Assembly: GCA_014529385.2 (NCBI GenBank)
Contig: CM043963.1
Coordinates: 76,388,412-76,452,411, forward strand
DNA from: Adiantum capillus-veneris
Lineage: Eukaryota; Streptophyta; Polypodiopsida; Polypodiales; Pteridaceae
Reading direction: 5' to 3'
Length of the DNA stretch: 64,000 nucleotides
The translations under genes and the position numbers were made by a program. The notes under the pieces are model-generated. The model was not told the DNA's origin, did not search any database, and was given only the letters and a program-made list of their open reading frames with translations. How positions within the stretch are numbered: the first letter of the stretch is position 1; each line of letters begins with the position of its first letter. Below, one piece after another: positions 36,022-47,628 of the stretch.

Positions 36022-36936
36022 CAAAAAACTTACCCTAAATGTACAAAATAAACTCACCTTCTTGTTGTGGCGAGTGTATGAGTGAAAATCTGAAGCCCGA
36101 TGAGTCCCCTTGTGCAGCAAATCTGAAGCTACAGGGAAGAAGGGAATTTGTCCCACATCCCCTTTTGTGTTGGTTTGATGATAGCCATATAAAACACACA
36201 CATCTCCCCATTGCTGGTCCTACATCCTTTTTGCTTATATAATTCATTCCTCACATATGATGCCTATCATTCACCCCAATATTGTCTTTGTTGCTCCTCC
36301 TAGGAACTCTGACTAAAGGTCTACTCGAAGGAGGAGCAGATGGAACAACTAACTATTGGCGTTGTCATAAAGGAGACGTGAGTTTCTACGACTGTGCTCT
36401 ACATGATACCTCGCCCACATGAGGAGTCGATCCTACACCAATAAGAAGCTGCTACTACGGTTGGATATGTGCAGAAAACAATTTCTTGTCCTAGTCAATG
36501 CTGATGCAGCGTCGTTCTAGATGCTCGTGGTCCATTGCCAAGCCACCACAACCTGCAAGACTATCTAAAATTGCATCCCCAACCGTTGTGAAGGTACCCA
36601 ACAACCACCTGTTTACAAAAGCACAAACATTAGCAGAAATTTCAATGGCTTCCGGCAGCACACGTAGCCTCCATATTCAATTCGGGAAAAAATTTCGCAA
36701 TTAACTTCTCACGATCTCCCTTTTGCTCGCTAACTAACAGACTCCCACAGGTCTTTAGTATTACAAAACACCTTTCTGCCGTCCATTGTTGTGGCAAAGA
36801 GTTCCCCACCGTGGCCCTTGGCCATCACCTATCTTCGGCGTGCTATGACGTTTCACTCCCTTTTATCTTCGGCGGTGCCCTTATAATTTATCTTCAATGC
36901 TTTCTGTTTTTCTCATCTTCAGTGTTAGCTCTTAAA
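35561..36936. other. Right tail of CACTA copy B
   Basis: Homologous to 22371-23715, with longer (GT)n (35876-35896) and (CA)n (35987-36018). The 67-codon plus-strand ORF at 36039-36242 is conserved with copy A. Ends where the chromovirus LTR begins. Confidence 0.7.
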
Positions 36937-37744
36937 TGGGGCTTAAAAGACCTAAGGTTCAGCTCATTAAGACTTCCATAGGCTAAGGTTCCAAAAATTA
37001 AACCTTTTATCCAATGGCCAAAGCATAGGGGAATTGGATGGACATGGGAAGACTAAAAAGTCTTCCCACATTCCTAGGAAGGAGGGGGCGAGCCCATTTT
37101 GTAGGGGATGAGAGAGAAACACACACACACACATATACACACTCCAAGGCTTCCCCTTTACACAAAGGGAATACTGGACACATGTGAAGCTCATAGGCGA
37201 GCTGCCCCAAACCTCCCCTCAAATCCTATTGGATGACCATAGAGGTGGACCAATGAGAATTAGGCTAGAGTAAATTTAGTTTAATCAATTTAAAAATGCT
37301 TGATAAAAGAACCAATAGAAATTAATCTCCCTAGAAGACTATTGGAAAGTCTACCAAGGGGTCCAATGAGCATCCAACAGCTCAATGGCTTGCCTGATTT
37401 CTTTTTGCCAGAAGACAAAAAGGTCCAATGAGAGTTTATACGAATTAATTAAATACCTAAACCTCTCACAAAAGGGGAAAGGGGGACACATGTCAAAAGG
37501 CTATCAACTATGCTTCTAATTTGTGATTGGCTAAGATTTACAGGAGCCAATGGGAGGCCAGCAAGAGGGGTCGACCAAGATGAGAGAGGGGGCTACATTT
37601 TACTCTAACACAATGCTACACACACACACAACTCATGTGTTCAAGAAGAACTCCATCTCCTTCTCCAAGCATTGAGAAGTAGAGGCCTACACCAACAACT
37701 CTTGGCTATGGAATGCAAATCCAACCAAGAGCCAAGCTTCAATG
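36937..37744 (+). repeat. Chromovirus 5' LTR, left piece
   Basis: Begins near TGGGGCTTAAAAGACC. The first 195 bp match 61653-61848, and the remainder continues until the CAATG insertion site of the nested element. The exact LTR start is uncertain by about 15 bp because the border with copy B shares bases. Confidence 0.75.
37740..37744 (+). repeat. Target site duplication (CAATG), left
   Basis: CAATG directly before the LTR start TGTTAG. Its pair is at 56821-56825. Confidence 0.93.
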
Positions 37745-38676
37745 TGTTAGCAGCTGGACACACTAAACGGAGGATGATTGCCCAGCGGGATACTAATTTC
37801 CTTTGTGATCATTCCTTAATTGAGAAGAAACCATCATTTCACCTTTGTAAATAGTGGGGCTTGCAGAAGCTTCCAACTTGTATCCCATTTTTGACATTTA
37901 GACTTAGTAAATGGTTAAATTGGAACATTAGGGTTTGAGATTGTAAGGTATTTATACCACTTTTGACCTTAATGCAAAGGACCTTTTGTCATTTTCATAA
38001 GTTTGTCTCTTTGAGTTGATCGTACTCTCTGTAAGAGAGAGAATGAGAGTTCAAAACTTCGCTACTTGCGCCCTGGTGATTCGTTTGAAGAACCGATAAG
38101 TGCAACTCCTTGCCGTCGAAGAGAGCTACACGCCAAGCTCATCACTGTGCGCATACGACCCGTTTCTACGAGATAGACCCACGAGCCTTATCTAGGGTTT
38201 CGGTGAGTTTCTGGTGTCTGTTTTCTTATTGCAACATATCCACGTGTCCGAATCGAGATAAGCTACGCATTAGGCATGTCAGGTTCAGAAAACATCGACC
38301 TGTAAATTTTGACCAGACATCCTACGCGATTCTGCACCGGGTGTTTAGGGTTGGGGTTGTGGGTCACGGACCTTAGGGAGAGCAACCTATTGGTGTTAAT
38401 AGGATTTCCCTCAAGTTCCTTAGCGTTTCGAGAACGTTTGATGGGTATTTGGCTCTTGAAAGCTTTGTAGGAAATCTCCTGTTGTGTACTCCTGAAGGTT
38501 GTAACTTAGACATTGGGTAGAGACCTCTATAGGAAGTAGTCAATAGTCAGTCGAGTGTAGGTTGACACCCTATGCTTGCTTCCACGCGCCTGCGGGTCGA
38601 GCTTCGTCCTTAGCTAAAAAATCTTGTTAGGTGAGTTCTCGTTGTGCTGACGTCCGTCGCGGCGCATCCGCCAACA
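37745..38676 (+). repeat. 5' LTR of the 19-kb gypsy (932 bp)
   Basis: TGTTAGCAGCTGG...CCGCCAACA. High similarity along its whole length to 55888-56820, indicating modest age. An A/T-rich 'gtatttata' near 37950 could be the promoter TATA box. Confidence 0.93.
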
Positions 38677-38677
38677 T

Positions 38678-38696
38678 TGGCATCGCTGTAGGGGAC
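38678..38696 (+). promoter_or_regulatory. Primer-binding site, tRNA-Asp-like
   Basis: TGGCATCGCTGTAGGGGAC, two bases after the LTR. It resembles the TGGCGCCGTTGCCGGGGA site used by Athila/Tat-type gypsy elements, with a few changes. Confidence 0.75.
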
Positions 38697-40756
38697 GAAA
38701 ACCCTAGGTAGGTGACCGAGACTAGTCCTTGAGGATAGGGATTCTCTTGCTTGCCAAAGTCCTATTTTACATTTAGATAGGATCAGAGGGTAGTGGGCTC
38801 TCTAGGTCTTAGGAGGAGTCTAGGGAGCGTGTACCTCGCCTAGATCTTCTAACATAGATAGTTTTAGGTATTAGTGAAGTTGTGGTGTAGAGAGTAGGAG
38901 GTAGGGTGGTAGATGCGGTGTTAGGTGAGCTTGAGAGTCCGTGCGAGGCCAGGAACCAACCAAAGCACTAAAAATCACCATCTCACATGATGAGTAGGAG
39001 TAGGGTAAGTAGGATATCATGATTGCTGATCTAGAGCATCTTACGAATGTCTTATTTGCTGATAGGCTCATTAGAAAGTAGAAAACGCTAAGTAGGAAAG
39101 AACGGAAACTTGTGTTTGGAAGCTTTTTTGGAGTCCAATTTTTTCTGGGAGTATTGTGGAGAGGTATAGAGCATAGGGAGTACTTCTGTCAGAAAAAATT
39201 TAAATTTTTAAGATAGTAGACATCCTACATGTAGCATGTCTCCAGGGGGTTTTTGGCAGAGAATTTGGGGAAATTGAGGTCACCTGTGTGTTCAGCGGGT
39301 GGGTTTCACCCTAGTAACAAATAGACTTGAGTGTTTTTCCCTTATTGGATGGCCCAAAAGCTAAAAGGCGGACTCAGAAAACATAAAAGTTCAGAAAAGG
39401 TTTCAGTTGAGAGAAATTTGCATATTTTTGCACTTGTAAGGCATATTGGCACTTGCTGAGAGCATAGGGAAGGCAAAGTAGCACTTTAGTCTAAGAAAAG
39501 GAGCAGTAGACATCCTACACGTAGGATGTCTACAGGGTGTTCTGGTGAGAATTTTGAAAATCTAAGTTGACCAGTGTGTTTAGAAGGTAGCAATTACCGT
39601 ATATTCACTTCGAAGGGGGAACTTGACCATATCTTGACAGGATAAGACCAAAAGACGGAAATTGCCAAACATCTTACCCAAATTGGGCCCAAGGCATAAT
39701 TTTTGAGACCAAACCATAGGATGACTTCATGTGCATGTTATACAGAGCATGTGAGAGTTTTCATCTCATTTGGGTGAGAAAATTGAGGTTTTAGCTAACT
39801 TTAGCGTTTTTTTTTAGAGAAAAGGTTAGAACAGCTAGTTTTTGGGTCTTTTGAAATCCAAACTAAAATCTAAGCATAGCATTGGGTTGCTGACATCAAG
39901 GGAAAGCTATGGCTCAAGTTTGGAGTCAAACAAAGCACTTAGACATCCTACATGTAGGATGTGTTCACAATGATTTAGCACTCCAAATCGAATTGTGAGC
40001 ATACCAGAGTGATCAACACCTTAAGAGGAGTTTGTGATTTGAATTTGGAGCAATTTTGAGCAGTTAGACATCCTACACATAGTATGTCTAAGGCATGATA
40101 TTGAAGGCAAAATTTGACTGTGGACATAGCAAGGTGTTGTATAGCCTTAGGCAAGCCTCTTAGTCAATTTTGGTCCAAATTGGAGTTGATTTGACTGGTG
40201 AAATATCAGATCAACATCAGGTTGCTAGAACAGATTTCTGATCAGTTGACCAACTTATAGGTGTCCAAATCAAAAAGTGAGAACATCTGTGGACTCAGCA
40301 CATCAAGGGGAATCTATAGTGCAAATTTCAGCCAAAACAGAGCAGGTAGACATGCTACGTGTAGGATGTCTATAGGGTCTTATTGAAGTCAAAATCTGAC
40401 TGTGGACATAGAGTGATGTTCCAATTGACTTAAGAGTTCCAGAACTTCTTTCAGAAGTGAAATTGGACCTTGTTTAACCTTTTGACGGAGCAAAGATGGA
40501 ATTAAGACTTTACCTCTAGACTGACAAACACTCGGGTAAAGTACAATTCCAGATTAGCATACCTAATCAAGAACATCCGAAGTGTATAGAGTACAGTAGT
40601 GGTTGAGTTAACCCTCCAGTTATACCAATCATTACTAAGACCACCTCTAGCGGCGGTTAAATGCTTTGATTCGATTGCCGAAATTGAACGCTTGTGTACA
40701 TGTATGTTCAATGGCAAGGCAAGAAGTTGTGCGGAAACTGATCCCTTGCCAAGTGA
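38697..40756 (+). other. Long leader of the 19-kb gypsy
   Basis: About 2.06 kb without a coding frame between PBS and gag. It holds five copies of the 24-bp palindrome described below, each in similar surrounding sequence (for example 'ctgtggacatag' and 'caaatttcagccaaaac'). Confidence 0.75.
39218..40371 (+). repeat. Palindrome array, 5' (five sites)
   Basis: 24-bp near-perfect palindromes with half sites AGACATCCTAC / GTAGGATGTCT at 39218, 39508, 39941, 40066 and 40348. Spacings of 290, 433, 125 and 282 bp are close to multiples of 141-145 (end to end 1130 = 8 x 141). The centre varies (catg, cacg, caca, cgtg) while the arms persist. Each is followed by 'tctacagggt'-like text, so the array has one orientation. 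Confidence 0.88.
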
Positions 40757-42569
40757 GTGGTTGGATTTGTGATAAATTGCATTGCTAATTTGACGAATTT
40801 AAGATCAGGAAGACACATTCGTAGAGACCAAAAAGTGGCACGTGATCAGGGTAGCTTAGTGTCCACTGAGGAGAGTGTAACTCAGGCAAGGCTAGATCCA
40901 TTAGCACCAATCATTGAGGAAGGTAGTGATACTGACACTTCATCAGATAAGTCCTTCTTCATGATGGGTAGTCAATAGCCAGGAGGTTTCTCCGGTGAAG
41001 GACTAATGCTAGGAGGAAGTACCTCCCAAAACCCTTTGAACAATGCCAAGTTCACTATAATCTTCTTAGAGGGAACAAAATCTCGGGGAGCCCTAGTTTA
41101 TTCTGACTATAGGAGACGCAAGTGTATTTGTATAGAGGAACGGCCTTCTCAGAGAGAGATAATTCAAGTCTATGATGATGGAGATAGATTTCGAGATGAA
41201 AAGGGGATCCAGTATCTGATAGTTAGCAACCCTGAGGATTACAACAGATATGGAGATAATGTGGCAAAATAAAAAATGGTCTCAGAGACTCAAGAACCAC
41301 CTCCAAAAATTGATCGACCTGGAGCTCTTTTTATGTATGATAAAAAAACAACCAGGGTCCTTACCTATAATGAGAATGTGGGAATTTACAAGCATGAGAG
41401 CGAGGGAGTAGTCTCTTATTTTCGATGCAAAGAACCCTACCCAAATGAATTAAGTAAAGACAAGGTTCTTTACTTATTCTCTTATGAAATTGCTATGGGG
41501 AAGGATATCATTTTTGTTGACAGGTTGTACGGGCAAGAATACAAACGAATTCTCCCAGAGGAGGTAGAAAAGGCAACAGTTCCAGAAACATCAACATATG
41601 CCCCCGAAGAAGTACCAAGGTCCACCTATACCCCTAGCAAGTCAAAAAATCCATTTTCAGAAGAGTACGATGCAACATCACATTCTAACCGATAACAGAC
41701 GTTCAACTACCAGAATCAACAGGCAACCCAATCGTCATTGCAGGCATGGCTTCAACAAAGTGCGACATTAGAACAAGACCAAAACAGAGATGGTTATCCA
41801 GCCGCAAGAGGGCTAAGAGATTTACAAGAACCACCACTCTATTCACAGTATCAAGACGAAAGTAAGCCAAAAACTCAAGAGTCGGCAGAGCCTTGAAGAC
41901 AACCCATAGAACAAGTTCGAAGAGATGAACCACCTCTTGCAAGAACCGTCAGAAATTATGGCTTAGGAGAACCTCTGGGAGAGGAACCCTCCCACTACCG
42001 AAGGCCAGAGGAGATGTATCGAGTAGGAAGAGGAGAACCAATGATGAGATTTGTAGACCATCGTAGAATTAGACCTTCTCAGGTGCAAAAATGGGTAAGC
42101 AAGAAATATACGGGAAACAGAGATCCTAGGGATCATGTAGTAGCCTTTGTGCGTGTAATTAGAGCTGAAGAAGTTTTCGACTTTCCTACTCAATTTGCAG
42201 TGTTTGGGCTTACCCTACAAGAGGATTCTGCCACTTGGTTTGACTCTATGGAGCGTAGAGACTTTGAGTCTATGGAGGAGGTGTTTGACGAGTTTATTGA
42301 GGAATTCTCACAAAGGGAGATAGCTCATAATACAGTCTCACAAATCCATAAATTCAAACAAAAGGAAGGGGAATTTGTGCAAAAGGCAGCCCTATGACTA
42401 AAGAGATATGTGAAGTTCTGCCCTGTGGAAGAACTACCAACCCAGTCCAAACTTATGCTTATATTTATTCAAGGACTGAGGAATGCAGATCTCCAAAAGG
42501 ACTTACATATGAAGAGGAGCACAACGTTAAATGAGTTAGCTAAGGAAGCTCTTTACCTTGTAGACAATT
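40757..42569 (+). pseudogene. Gypsy gag: N-terminal domain and capsid
   Basis: A chain of frames from the ATG at 40757 with stops at 40976, 41270, 41693, 41894 and 42396. The first part (40850-41700) has a repeated beta-rich pattern (SRGALVYSDYRRRKC, FRDEKGIQYLIVSN, RPGALFMYDKKTTRVLTY) that is shared with the minus-strand gag at 63300-63835. The capsid (retrotrans_gag) follows: VQKWVSKKYTGNRDPRDH, FGLTLQEDSATWFDSM, FDEFIEEFSQREI, FKQKEGEFVQKAA, LMLIFIQGLRNADL. Capsid coats the element RNA. Most breaks are single stops, so the frame is easy to follow. Confidence 0.85.
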
Positions 42570-44540
42570 GTGCGGTCTACAACAAGGGTGAATTCAAGGA
42601 TCTTGATGACGATTCATCCTCACAACAAAGTGGAAGCAAGTCCACTAAGACATTACAGAAAGGAGAAGTAGTTGTAAGCCAAGAGCAGCTGGTGGAAGAA
42701 GTGCTAAGAAAATTAATATGTATGCCAAGCCTCAGGCTAAGCAGCCAAAGTGGTGTGCAATTGAACAAAAATGGACAAACCATGTGACAGAGGAGTGTTA
42801 TTATAACAAGGGATATGTGAGAGAGCGACCATATGCTCCCCAAGCTCAGGTAGCATCTCCTCAACTTCCACCGATGCCTAGGTATCAAGCATGCAACCTA
42901 CCAGGACCTGTAGGGGTTGAGAGACCACAACCAGTATTGGGGCAACAACCACCCCTACCAAGAGTAAGACCGGTAGGCATAAGATACACACCAATGGTAA
43001 ACGAACCAGAAGAGAAGCCTTTGGTACCTATGCATGCATATTATGAATATTCCAATGGATATGCAGAAAATCCTGTCTATTATCCATCGGAAGAACCTAA
43101 ATGCAAGAACCTTGGAGCATGATTGGAAATACAAGACCACCAACAGCTGCACAGGCCGCAGGAGAAGAAAGATACAGCTTGGATGAACGAACACTGTTTT
43201 TCATAGCCAATGGAGGCATGGGCGGGCAGAGGCATGCATACTAACAAAGAGGAGCTCAAAGAGCACCTCAACAGCCTAAGGGACCCTGCTACAAGTGTGG
43301 CGGAGACCATTGGCTAAGAGACTGTCCTCATGATGAAATCATTCGAGTCAATGCGTATCGCACAGAATGTGGGATTACTCATTTGATTCCTAATTGCACT
43401 AAGAACCCAAGCAAAGGAGCAAAAACTACTTTGAATCTGCTAGAAGCAGTGCCTTCCAGTGGAGGGTCAAAAAACGAGACAGTAATACCGATTCAGGTAG
43501 TGATACGAGCACAAGCTCAAAGAATGACAAATGAACCCATAATTGAAGAGCCAAAAACCGATGCCCCTAGTGTAGAAATAAAAAATCAACGAAGCACTTG
43601 GAAAGCTAGAAAGGCTCGTATGAAAGCCATGAAGGAACGAGAGCAAACGGCTCTAGCTGAGGAGCTGAAACACACTAAAGATAGATTGGAGCGTTTAGAG
43701 GATCTAACTAGTTTAAGCTCACACACTGCGGCAACAATAGGGCCCAAGGAAATAAAGGAGCCCCGAAGTGCAGGATCAGGAGGATCTGTAATGGTAGAAA
43801 AAGTAAATGAGCAGCTTGACGCACTTTTAAAGGCGTACGAAGCCAGACTCAAAAACAACCAAAACCAAGAGCAAAGATGGATGACTTATCCATATGCAGA
43901 AATAGAAAAACAAAGGTTGGAAATGTGTCGAAAGATGATTGAAACAACCCAATCCTTGATAGAAAATCCGCTTGGTAAACCGGCAAGTTGGCACGAGGTG
44001 CTAGCTCCAGTCCCTATCACACCAACTCTGAAGAAACAAGCAGACACCAAGGAAGGATTCATGACTGTCTCAGAGTCAAGCAGGAACCTATCATAGTGAT
44101 GAATACAATTGATGAAACATGTGATAGTTTTCAACCCAAAATACCAGAGATGGGAAAAGAGGATAATAGTCTAAAAAACCTGTGGAAGCAAATCCGGGAA
44201 GCAAATGAAGCTAATGGGGTGAATCACCAACTAAATCGCTCTGACAAGGAGAAAACTGAGATCTTACCTCCCATTGAAGAGTTTGAGGCAAGATCACAAA
44301 CGAACTTTGATATGCATTCACAAGGGGGAGACCAGGGTTCAATTAGTTCGGGGCACAGCCAACCTGACTCGCTAAAAACTCTACCCTCCTACCTAGGGGA
44401 GTATGAAGCTAAGTCTGAGGTGAGAGCAATCCCATCTCAAAGACTTTCTTCCAACAGAGTGATGGAGTCACAAGGGTTGCTTGAGTTATTGTCCACCCCT
44501 GTGGCATGCACAATCACGTTAGCCGAACTCGTGAGGTTAT
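42570..44540 (+). pseudogene. Gypsy gag C-terminal part with zinc knuckle
   Basis: After a frameshift near 42715 a Pro/Gln-rich stretch follows. Near 43287-43328 lies the nucleocapsid knuckle CYKCGGDHWLRDC (CX2CX3HX4C, the variant common in plant gypsy gags). A charged segment (43383-44096) holds a Lys/Arg/Glu coiled-coil stretch (KARMKAMKEREQTALAEELK, residues about 80-110 of that frame). A further frame (43988-44542) leads to the protease. Internal stops and at least two frame changes. The long linker between knuckle and protease is unusual. Confidence 0.75.
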
Positions 44541-44548
44541 GACCAAAC

Positions 44549-45027
44549 ATGTGGACTATCGTAGGAAAATGCTTAGAAAAATTTGGGGTAAAAGACCCTA
44601 CCTCGAAGCTTCAAGAAGGGATCAGAGAATTGGACAAGCCTCAACTAAACACTAGGCCTGTACCTTTAAACAAGGTTGGAGAATATTGTGAGAGAGAAGA
44701 TGGAAATACCACACTAACAGTAGAATGTCAAGAACTAGTATCCAAAGCTATTCTTGACAGTGGAGCAGGAGTTGCTATCGCCACCAAAGAAATCTGGAAA
44801 AAATGGAGAAAATCGGCTTTGAAAGCTACCAGAATGAAATTGCCAACTGGCAAATGGGTTCATGGAAAAGCCTCTAGGACTTTTAGAAAAAGTAATTGTC
44901 ACCTCTTGTGGAATTGAGTATGAGCATACATTTACAATAGTTGATTTTGACAAAAAGAACAATTACGAGATCATCTTGGGAAGACCATTCATTAGACAAT
45001 TAAAGATGGTACAAGATTGGGGTTAGG
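44549..45027 (+). pseudogene. Retropepsin (aspartic protease) of the 19-kb gypsy
   Basis: ELVSKAILDSGAGVAIATKE carries the DSGA active site near 44755. After a frameshift near 44860 the second half reads LEKVIVTSCGIEYEHTF and NNYEIILGRPFIRQLKM (the ILGRPF hydrophobic-Gly motif of retropepsins), ending at a TAG in 'QDWG'. It would cleave the Gag-Pol polyprotein. Inactivated by frameshift. Confidence 0.85.
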
Positions 45028-45095
45028 ACCACATATACCTCAGGCGAGGGGACACTACAACCAAAATATATCTACAAGACCATAGCTACAAGGAT

Positions 45096-46201
45096 GTGAA
45101 CCAAACACCATTGGAAGAGTTTGATTCGGCTACATTAGCAGGGTCCGAACTCCCAACATGGTTAGGGCAGAAAAAAGGTCTATGGATGTGCAGAGCTTCA
45201 CATTATGGAAGCTTAAAAAGAGAGGAATGCATCTTAGAAAGAGCTATTGAGGACAAGGATTACATTCCGGAACCTTTCCCGAAGATGCTTTAGACCCTCT
45301 GGAATGGGAACACATACTAGCAACATTGGATGTCTGTACCATTACAGATAGCCCAACGACAAAATTTTGTGATAAGGATGGCTATGATGTGCTACCCTAT
45401 TACATGGTAAACCTTATACCAACAGGGGATGAGTATGTAGACTCACCAGAACAAGAAGAGTTTTATGACTCCTATGAGCATCTGGAACTAAGTCACGATG
45501 CAGATAACGAGCATTCAGACAGCTTGAGTGAGAGTAGGGAAACAACTACAAATATCATATTTTATGATTTTGCAAATCAACACCCTAGACGTCAGGAACG
45601 CTATAGGAAAAAAAGGGCAGAAAACAAGATTAGAGAAAACCCGATGCCCAGGATAAAAGACAAAACGCACTTTCTAATGCTAGTCAAGGCAGAGTATTGT
45701 GTAAAAGACAAAATATCTGGGAGATTTTTAAGAAATCAAGAGATAAGAACACAAGAGGAAATAAAACAAGCACAAAAAACTAAAACAGGAACAAAATCAA
45801 GAAAATCTCAACAATCAAAACAGGAAAAGACAAAAGATCCAGAGTGGACCAAAATGGAGCGTAAAAAGAAATACCAAGAACTCAAATGGTCCTTACGAGA
45901 GGTATGGACTATTGAAGAAGAAAGTGAAGGTAAGGAGGATTCAAAAAAAGGGAACATGAATGTACCATCCCATTATCGAAAATTTGCTATCCAATATAGA
46001 AAAATCATAATGACACCACCAATAAGGGAAAGAATAAACCAAGAATCTTACGATGGGCCGGAAAATGCAAAACGGATAGACCTCACTGCGCCAGGCGAAG
46101 AGCCTCAACCTGTCTATATAGCAACTGATTTAGAGCATGAAGAAGAAGAAAGGCTAACACAACTTCTCAAGAAGTATAAAGATGTGTTTGCATGGTCCTA
46201 A
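45096..46201 (+). pseudogene. Protease-RT linker and RT N-terminal tag
   Basis: The open frame 45326-46201 (291 codons) is rich in Lys/Glu (about residues 85-210) and ends with EHEEEERLTQLLKKYKDVFAWS, the sequence that in gypsy elements immediately precedes the RT fold. Instead of RT, a stop (TAA) and the inverted block follow. The part at 45096-45293 belongs to the same linker in another frame. Confidence 0.75.
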
Positions 46202-47345
46202 CTCCTTCAAGAGCTTCCCCGTTTTGTATCCTTGAAAGATGATCCGCGCGTAGATGATTTTTACCTTTTTTTACTACCACTATGAAGTCAAACTCTAGCA
46301 ATACAATAAACCAGCGTACAATTCTCCCAGTATTGCATGGTTTATTTACTAGATACAAAAGAGCTTGATGATCTGTGAAGAACACAAATTTGTTTGCAAG
46401 CAAGTAATGCCGAAATTTCTTTACAACATAAATCATTCCTAATCCCTCTCTTTCAGTGGTGGTGTAGTTATTTTTTGCACTATTTAGCTGTCGGCTCGCA
46501 TAACAAACTGGGAAATCCATTGTTCCGTCTCCAGGTTGAGTTAGAATACTCCCAATTGCGTATGCAGATGCATTAATGTGAACATGGAATATCTTTTCCC
46601 AATCTGGTGCTTTAAGCACAGGTGCTGATAGAAGGTTTTCCTTAAGCTTTTGGAATGAAGTTTCACACTCCTTAGTCCAATCGAAACTGACTAATAAGCG
46701 ATATAGAGGTTATGCAATGACCGCATACATATATATGAATCTTCGATAGTATCCACAGTGTCCCATGAAAGATTGTACTTGCTTGGCATTAGTAGGCCTG
46801 AGAAAGTCTGCTATGACTCTAATTTTGTCTAGGTCAATGGTTATGCCATTTCTTGAAACAATATGTCCTAAGATGCGGCCTTGACTTACCAAAAATATGC
46901 ATCTTTCTGGGTTGAGACAGATTCAATATGTTCTGCACTTCTCAAATACCTTTTGTAAATGGTCAATGTGTTCTTCTCTAATAAGAGAGTGGACACGGAG
47001 ATCATCCATATATATTTCCAAGAATATTTTTAGGTATTCTTTGAACGCATGAGTCATTAACCTTTGGAAGGTGTCTGGAGCATTGGTTAGGCCAAAAGGC
47101 ATAACTCTATACGCATATATTCCCCACTCAGTGGCAAATGCTGTTTTATGTTGATCCTCTCATACCTGATGCTTATATTTTGAATATTGAAATGATACCC
47201 AAATGGTCTCAGAAAATTGTTAGCATTCTTTCCTTTGGAGGTAGATTTGATAACAAGGAAGACAGAACCAAGCAAAAAACTTTCAATTGATTGTAGGACG
47301 ACTGTACCATCTAGGCTCGTACCAAATTCTACGCTTACGTATAAA
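46167..47345 (-). pseudogene. RT and RNaseH in inverted orientation
   Basis: On the minus strand: GYHFNIQNISIRYE, then (frameshifted) the context [19 protein letters not shown], the catalytic IYMDD near 47005, GRILGHIVSRNGITIDLDKI and MGHCGYYRRF. RNaseH follows: HVHINASAYAIGSILTQPGD, YASRQLNSAKNNYTTTEREG, FFTDHQALLYLV and RADHLSRIQNGEA. The RT N-terminal third is missing. The block lies exactly where RT-RNaseH belongs between protease and integrase but points backwards. The left breakpoint is near 46202 and the right one near 47345. Confidence 0.88.
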
Positions 47346-47349
47346 TCCG

Positions 47350-47560
47350 GAGGAATTCAAGTGTTAACTTGAAGAAGCACACATGCAAGACTGTGCATTT
47401 CATTGTTCAACAATGAAAACACACCAAAGATTGAAACACTTAGGAGTTTATTGGCCAACTATGTATGCTGACGCACATGCTTATGTAAACAATTGTACTA
47501 TATGTAGTGCCAAACGACCGGTGGATCACGCGACATTGTTTTAGGTAACCATTGCACCTG
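47350..47560 (+). pseudogene. Extra H2C2-type zinc finger ahead of integrase
   Basis: The frame reads EAHMQDCAFHCSTMKTHQRL, KHLGVYWPTMYADAHAYVNN and CTICSAKRP: H...H, the YWPT core and CxxC of an integrase zinc-binding domain, ending in a TAG just after DHATLF. A second, canonical H2C2 follows 350 bp downstream (47745-47900). Two such fingers in a row are unusual. Confidence 0.7.
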
Positions 47561-47628
47561 CATGGAGTCAATATATCATTGATTTCTTAACAACAAGGAC
47601 ATTTCTTGAAAACATAACAAAAGCGTGA

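Larger units (their letters stand above)
26426..36936 (+). mobile_element. CACTA-type (En/Spm, TNP2) unit, copy B, long version
   Basis: Contains, in order, telomere-like and CTAAGCGG arrays, TNP2 transposase with introns, a DUF4218/DUF4216-type C-terminal region, a second plant-transposase-like ORF, a tRNA-Ala gene, a GGTTAT run, a second CTAAGCGG array and the tail. The right border with the chromovirus LTR falls at 36931-36937, just after 'tgttagctc', where copy A continues differently. Coding regions carry stops, so it is not autonomous as it stands. Confidence 0.75.

Noticed and set aside
39218-40371. CRISPR-like array (regular palindromic repeats)
   Set aside because: Spacers are diverged repeats, spacing is about 141 bp or multiples, and the context is an LTR retrotransposon in a plant genome.
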